From positions 124,001 through 188,000 of the forward strand of contig WPHV01000004.1 of NCBI GenBank assembly GCA_009744235.1: a DNA stretch of 64,000 nucleotides, read 5' to 3'. A model generated the notes under the pieces. That model was not told the origin of the DNA. It saw only the letters and a list, made by a program, of their open reading frames with translations, and did not search any database. Within the stretch, counting starts at the first letter, position 1; each line of letters opens with the position of its first letter. The DNA comes from Gillisella vitis. Its GTDB lineage: Bacteria > Pseudomonadota > Alphaproteobacteria > Rhizobiales > Rhizobiaceae. The position numbers and the translations under genes were made by a program. This document shows, piece by piece, positions 59,927 to 64,000 of the stretch.

Positions 59927-62011
59927 TTATGCCGCAAGCCCGCGCTTCTTCAACATCGCTTCCGGGCTCGGCAAGCGACCACGGAAGGCCTTGTAGGTTT
60001 CTTCCGGATCGACTGCACCGCCGATGGCATAAATATTGTCCTTCAAGCGTGCAGCCATATCAGCATTGAAGGCATTGCCGGTTTCCTCGAAAGCCTCGAA
60101 AGCATCAGCATCCAGCACTTCCGACCACATGTAGGAATAATAGCCAGCCGAATAGCCGTCGCCGGAAAACACATGCTGGAAATGCGGCGTCGCATGACGC
60201 ATGACGATGGAAGCTGGCATGCCAATGTTTTGGAGAATCTCGGCCTGCACCGCCATCGGATCGGCCACCTGATCTTCCCGGGTGTGAAACGCCATATCGA
60301 CCAGCGCCGATGAGGTGAATTCGACCGTATCGAACCCGGCATCGAAGGTCTGGGCTGCCAGAACCTTGTCGAGCAAGGCCTGCGGCATGGCCTCGCCGGT
60401 CTGGTAATGCACGGCATAGGTTTTCAGGATATCCGGCACCGTCAACCAATGTTCATAGAGCTGCGAGGGCAGTTCCACAAAGTCACGCGACACCGCCGTG
60501 CCTGATACCGACGGGTAAGTGACGTCAGACAGCATCCCATGCAGGGCATGGCCGAATTCGTGAAACAGCGTGCGGGCATCGTCCAGCGACAGAAGAGCTG
60601 GCTTGCCTTCGGCAGGCTTGGCGAAATTGCAGACATTGTAGATGATGGGCAATTCGCCCTGCATGCCGTTCTTCAAGGCCAGTTTGTGCTGCGACTGGAA
60701 AGAACTCATCCAGGCTCCGGAGCGCTTCGAGGACCGGGCGAAATAATCGCCGAGGAACAGCGCCTTCAGCGTGCCATCCGCCTCACGGATTTCAAACACC
60801 CGCACATCGGGGTGATAGCCCTTCACATCGTTCAGCGGCACGGCAGTGATGCCGAACAGCTTTTGCGCCACGGCAAAGCAGGCTTCGATGATTTTTTCCA
60901 GTTGCAGATAGGGCTTCAGTTCGGCTTCCGAAAAATTGAACCGCTCGGAGCGCAGCTTCTCGGCATAGAAACGCCAATCCCAGGGCGCAACCGCGTGATT
61001 CTTGCCGTCCTTGGCAATCAGGTCCGCCAATTCCTGCTCTTCGATCGCCGCCTGGGCGACAGCGCGTTCCCAGACCTGCATCAGCAGGCCATTCACTGCT
61101 TCCGGGGTCTTCGCCATGGTATTGTCGAGCTTCAGGGCCGCGAAATTCTTGTAGCCCAACAGCTTGGCCTTTTCAGCCCGAAGCGCCAGGGTTTCGGTAA
61201 CGATGGCGCGGTTGTCACGCTCACCGCCGTTTTCACCACGCGCCACCCAGGCCTTGAAGGCGGTCTCGCGCAGGTCCCGCCGCTCGGAAAAGGTCAGGAA
61301 GGGGACGATGACCGAGCGCGACAGCGTCACGGCATAGGCTTCCCCCTTGCCACGGGCTTGCGCGGCAGAGGCCATCGCATCCTTCAGAAAATCAGGAATG
61401 CCCACCAGCTCGTCATCGCTGGTCAGCGGCAATGCCCAATCGGTCTCATCGCCCAGCACGTTCTGGCCGAAATTGGCGCCAAGGCTGGCCAGCCGCTCAT
61501 TGATCGCTGCCAACCGCTCCTGCTCGGGCTTGGCGAGCTTGGCGCCTGCCTTGACGAAACCTTTCCAGTGGCGTTCCAGCACCCGGGTCTGCTCCAGCGT
61601 CAGGCCCAGGCTGTGGCGCTTTTCCCACAGGGCATCGACGCGGGCAAACAGCGCGGCATTCATGCTGATCTTCGAATAGTGACGCGACATTTTCGGCGCG
61701 ATCTCGCGCTCCAGCGCCTGGATGACCTGGTTGGTATCGGCACCGGCCTTGTTCCAGAACAGCGCCGAGACCCGCGACAGCCCGTCACCGGCGATCTCCA
61801 GTGCGACGATGGTGTTGTCGAATGTCGGCTCCGACGGATAATTGGCGATGGTGTCGATATCAGCGTCGTGTTCGGCCAGCGCCATATCGAAGGCCGGGGC
61901 GAAATCCTCATCGGCGATGGCGGTGAAATTCGGCAGGCCATGCGGCCCATTCCAGTCGGTGACGGTGGCAAAGGCGCCGTTGGGGCCAAGATTACGGTCT
62001 GGAGATGTCAT
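59927..62011 (-). CDS. M3 family oligopeptidase (OpdA / Dcp-like)
   Basis: A 694-residue zinc metallopeptidase. The start at 62011 gives MTSPDRNLGPNGAFATVTDW after GAAGGA; a longer frame to 62071 is unsupported. The zinc motif is LFHEFGHALHGMLSD (HExxH), with the third ligand Glu about 25 residues later. The C-terminal substrate-binding part includes YSAGYYSYMWSEVLDADAF. The enzyme degrades short peptides in the cytoplasm; whether it is closer to OpdA or Dcp needs a tree. Confidence 0.93.
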   Translation of the reverse strand: MTSPDRNLGPNGAFATVTDWNGPHGLPNFTAIADEDFAPAFDMALAEHDADIDTIANYPSEPTFDNTIVALEIAGDGLSRVSALFWNKAGADTNQVIQALEREIAPKMSRHYSKISMNAALFARVDALWEKRHSLGLTLEQTRVLERHWKGFVKAGAKLAKPEQERLAAINERLASLGANFGQNVLGDETDWALPLTSDDELVGIPDFLKDAMASAAQARGKGEAYAVTLSRSVIVPFLTFSERRDLRETAFKAWVARGENGGERDNRAIVTETLALRAEKAKLLGYKNFAALKLDNTMAKTPEAVNGLLMQVWERAVAQAAIEEQELADLIAKDGKNHAVAPWDWRFYAEKLRSERFNFSEAELKPYLQLEKIIEACFAVAQKLFGITAVPLNDVKGYHPDVRVFEIREADGTLKALFLGDYFARSSKRSGAWMSSFQSQHKLALKNGMQGELPIIYNVCNFAKPAEGKPALLSLDDARTLFHEFGHALHGMLSDVTYPSVSGTAVSRDFVELPSQLYEHWLTVPDILKTYAVHYQTGEAMPQALLDKVLAAQTFDAGFDTVEFTSSALVDMAFHTREDQVADPMAVQAEILQNIGMPASIVMRHATPHFQHVFSGDGYSAGYYSYMWSEVLDADAFEAFEETGNAFNADMAARLKDNIYAIGGAVDPEETYKAFRGRLPSPEAMLKKRGLAA

Positions 62012-62183
62012 CACGAAGCAATCCTTCTCATCAATGACAAAGATATAGGCGATCACTCCCGTCATTGTCACCCCTGCGGCAGGCGCTGTTACTGGGCCAT
62101 GCTCTGATATTATCGGCCAGTCTTTATTGCATCGAATTGAATCGCGTGTATTGGCTTTGCCTGTATATTCTAGGAGGCCACTG

Positions 62184-62690
62184 ATGGACGGAAGCTCAAT
62201 AGCGATCAGGCGTATTCAGGCAGACCAAGTGGACACATTTCGACGCATTCGCCTGGAAGCGCTTCGCTCTGAACCATCCTTCTATGCAAGCAGCTATGAG
62301 GACTGGGTTTCACTGTCTGTCAACGAATGGCAGCAGCGTCTGCATGATCCGGTTTTTATTGCGTTTCGGGGTGATGAGCCTGTGGGCATAATCGGGTTGC
62401 TACGCCAACGTGCGAGCAAAATGGCTCATCGTGCCACTATTATCATGGTTTATGTGCGTAAGAACCTACGTGGAACGGGCCTTGCCCGGAATCTCCTGGA
62501 TACGGTTGCAGATTATGCCCGTGACATCGGGATTTTGCAGTTGGAACTGGCTGTGAGTGCGGAGAACCCGGCGGCAATACGTTTCTACCTGCGGGAAGGC
62601 TTCTCTGAGGTTGGTCGGATTCCTGGTGGCTTTCTACATGATGGCAAAGAGATTGATGACGTCATGATGGTGCGTCGCCTGCTCGGTTAG
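62184..62690 (+). CDS. GNAT-family N-acetyltransferase
   Basis: A 168-residue acetyltransferase. ATG at 62184 follows AGGAGG by seven bases; an in-frame ATG at 62127 is less likely. Motif A is IMVYVRKNLRGTGLARNLLDTVADYA and the C-terminal part reads NPAAIRFYLREGFSEVGRIPGGF. The substrate is unknown. The gene is divergent from the M3 peptidase. Its last codons lie next to the end of the IS66 remnant, so the C-terminus could have been changed by that insertion. Confidence 0.88.
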   Translation: MDGSSIAIRRIQADQVDTFRRIRLEALRSEPSFYASSYEDWVSLSVNEWQQRLHDPVFIAFRGDEPVGIIGLLRQRASKMAHRATIIMVYVRKNLRGTGLARNLLDTVADYARDIGILQLELAVSAENPAAIRFYLREGFSEVGRIPGGFLHDGKEIDDVMMVRRLLG

Positions 62691-62702
62691 CGTTTTCGGA
62701 TC

Positions 62703-63060
62703 TCAAGCCGCGGCTTCGCTATTGCGATTGGGGCCAAAGTTCCAGGGGAGTAGTTCATCGATCCGACTCTGCCTGTGGCAGTTGGCGATGGCCTTGAGTG
62801 TGCTGGTCAGATAGGCCTGTAGGTCAACGGAGTTGAGTTTGCAGGTCTCAATGGGGGAGGCGATGGTCACCCAACTCTCGGCTCACGCATCCCGTCCTGC
62901 AAAGAGCGTGTTCTTCCGGTTCAGCACAATCGGTAGGATGGTGCGCTCGACGCTGTTGTTTTCTATCTCGATGCGCCCACCAGTCAGGGAGAGCTTCAGA
63001 CTGTCCCAGTATTTGGCGATGTAAGCCAGAGCCTCGCCAAGCGGGGAATTGGTTGCTACG
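62703..63060 (-). pseudogene. IS66-family transposase remnant (TnpC C-terminal part), inactivated
   Basis: Translated on the minus strand, this is the C-terminal end of the IS66 transposase: NSPLGEALAYIAKYWDSLK, GGRIEIENNSVERTILPIVLNRKNTLFAGRDA, then a TGA stop at 62883-62885, and onward in the same frame AESWVTIASPIETCKLNSVDLQAYLTSTLKAIANCHRQSRIDELLPWNFGPN. The in-frame TGA replaces a glycine codon. The 5' nine tenths of the transposase are missing; sequence upstream of about 63060 is unrelated. The element cannot be active alone. Confidence 0.9.
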
Positions 63061-63207
63061 CAGATAGCACTACATTCCTCTGTCACCCTTGGGTCTCAGT
63101 GGGATCTCCGATAGCAATGACCGGCCACCGCCCGAAGGATTTTTCATTTCAATTGCGCCCAGGCTGGCTTACCAGTGATCCATGCCCGTTGAATATGTCC
63201 CCGCCCC

Positions 63208-64000
63208 ATGACGAAATCCGCCACGCCGCCGTCCCGGATGAGCGAGAACCGCACCTCCCTGCTTGGTGCGCTGTTGACGATGATCGGTCCGCTGTCCATG
63301 GCGATTTACACCCCCGCCATGCCGCAATTGGTCCATGCCTTTTCCACCACGGATGCGGCCATCAAACTTAGCCTGTCACTGTATTTCGCGGGCTTTGCCT
63401 GCGCGCAACTGCTGTCCGGCCCTTGTTCGGATGCGTTCGGACGACGCAATGCGACGCTGGGCTTTCTTGGCATCTACCTTATCGGCAGCCTGGCCGCCGC
63501 CTTTGCGCCGACGGTGGAATTGCTGCTGGCCGGGCGCATCATTCAGGGGATCGGCGCATCCGTCGGGGTCACGGTGTCGCGCGCCATGGTCCGCGACCAG
63601 TTCGTCGGGGAGCAGGCGTCTCGGATCATCAATATGATCGGCATTATGCTGGCCATCGGACCGGCCATGGGGCCGACCGTCGGCGGATTGGGCCTTGTCG
63701 CCTTCGGCTGGCAATCGGTGTTTCTGCTGATGGTCGGGTTCGGCGTGGTCAGCATTATCACGGTCGCCATTCTGATGACGGAAACGGCAGTGCCAGACCG
63801 GCAGATGATTCGCCCGGCCCGGCTTATCGCCTCTTACGCGACCTTGATGGCCGACCGGCGGGTGCTGTTCTCCGCCCTGGTTCTGGGCGGCTGTGTCGGC
63901 GCGCTCTATGCGCAATCGACAATGTTGCCCTTCGTTTTGATCAACAAGGTCGGGCTGTCGCCCGCGCAATTCGGTCTTGGCATGTTGATGCAGACTGGCT
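63208..64000 (+). CDS. MFS multidrug exporter, Bcr/CflA type (3' end outside window)
   Basis: The frame is open from ATG 63208 to the end of the window (264 codons plus). It begins MTKSATPPSRMSENRTSLLGALLTMIGPLSMAIYTPAMPQLVHAF, has the DHA1 motif A region CAQLLSGPCSDAFGRRNATLGF, the RIIQGIGASVGVTVSRAMVRDQ segment typical of Bcr/CflA proteins, and at least seven membrane helices in the visible part. An alternative ATG ten codons in is possible. It probably exports drugs or metabolites. It lies right of the IS66 remnant. Confidence 0.85.
   Translation, partial: MTKSATPPSRMSENRTSLLGALLTMIGPLSMAIYTPAMPQLVHAFSTTDAAIKLSLSLYFAGFACAQLLSGPCSDAFGRRNATLGFLGIYLIGSLAAAFAPTVELLLAGRIIQGIGASVGVTVSRAMVRDQFVGEQASRIINMIGIMLAIGPAMGPTVGGLGLVAFGWQSVFLLMVGFGVVSIITVAILMTETAVPDRQMIRPARLIASYATLMADRRVLFSALVLGGCVGALYAQSTMLPFVLINKVGLSPAQFGLGMLMQTG

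Noticed and set aside
60539..62107. A 522-codon plus-strand frame opposite the M3 peptidase gene
   Set aside because: Shadow of the real gene, no domain recognised.
62883..62885. In-frame TGA in the IS66 fragment as recoding or selenocysteine
   Set aside because: The fragment lacks most of the transposase, so an ordinary inactivating mutation is far more likely.

Overview
The window is alphaproteobacterial chromosomal DNA, most likely from the Rhizobiaceae (Agrobacterium / Allorhizobium / Rhizobium group). This rests on gene content and order rather than on any search. The mdh-sucCD-sucAB cluster, sdhCDAB, the F1 ATP synthase operon atpHAGDC, priA/xerC, an Omp19-type lipoprotein, and a hem cluster holding a Mic60-like protein and HemY are all typical of that family. 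No rRNA, tRNA, CRISPR array, phage or plasmid functions were recognised. The only mobile-element trace is an IS66-type remnant near the right end.

Layout. 1-645 is the C-terminus of a TamB-like protein. 1.4-3.6 kb holds a soluble double-PAS chemoreceptor and a CheW, ending in a clear terminator. 3.7-14.2 kb is a one-directional (minus-strand) module. In transcription order it runs: L-lactate dehydrogenase, an ArsR-type regulator with the cysteine spacing of persulfide sensors, a LysR regulator, a complete NAD-dependent molybdenum formate dehydrogenase set (fdsG, fdsB, fdsA, fdhD, fdsD), and an oxalate/formate-antiporter-family transporter. An 820-base stretch with no convincing gene separates this from the ATP synthase operon (15.0-20.0 kb). 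20.3-26.0 kb carries a small membrane protein, priA, a XerC-type recombinase, a TraB/GumN-family protein and a cytochrome b561.

26.1-36.9 kb is the TCA block on the minus strand: mdh, sucC, a small unknown gene, sucD, sucA, sucB, a MAPEG protein, a LysE-family exporter and lpdA. It encodes malate dehydrogenase, succinyl-CoA synthetase and the whole 2-oxoglutarate dehydrogenase complex. zapE and an Omp19/protease-inhibitor-like lipoprotein follow, then sdhCDAB (39.2-42.6 kb). 43.3-46.8 kb is a tight minus-strand operon of tsaD, gpsA, a YciI-like gene, an EVE-domain gene and a methyltransferase. Divergent to it, 46.9-52.8 kb runs on the plus strand: hemC, hemD, a Mic60-like protein, hemY, a TerB-like protein and a glutamine amidotransferase. 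52.8-62.0 kb holds an MFS exporter, YggT, a DUF167 protein, inorganic pyrophosphatase, an acetyltransferase, TypA/BipA, a Tat-exported PhoD-type phosphatase and an M3 oligopeptidase. The right end has another acetyltransferase, the degenerate IS66 piece, and the start of a Bcr/CflA-type drug exporter that runs off the window.

The window is mainly core energy metabolism: formate and lactate oxidation, TCA enzymes, complex II, ATP synthase and heme synthesis. I found no clear undescribed defence or mobile system. The points most worth a second look are the small acidic protein translationally coupled between sucC and sucD, the BigR/SqrR-like regulator beside lactate/formate genes with no sulfur genes nearby, the dyad upstream of the formate-family transporter, and several unexplained inverted repeats.
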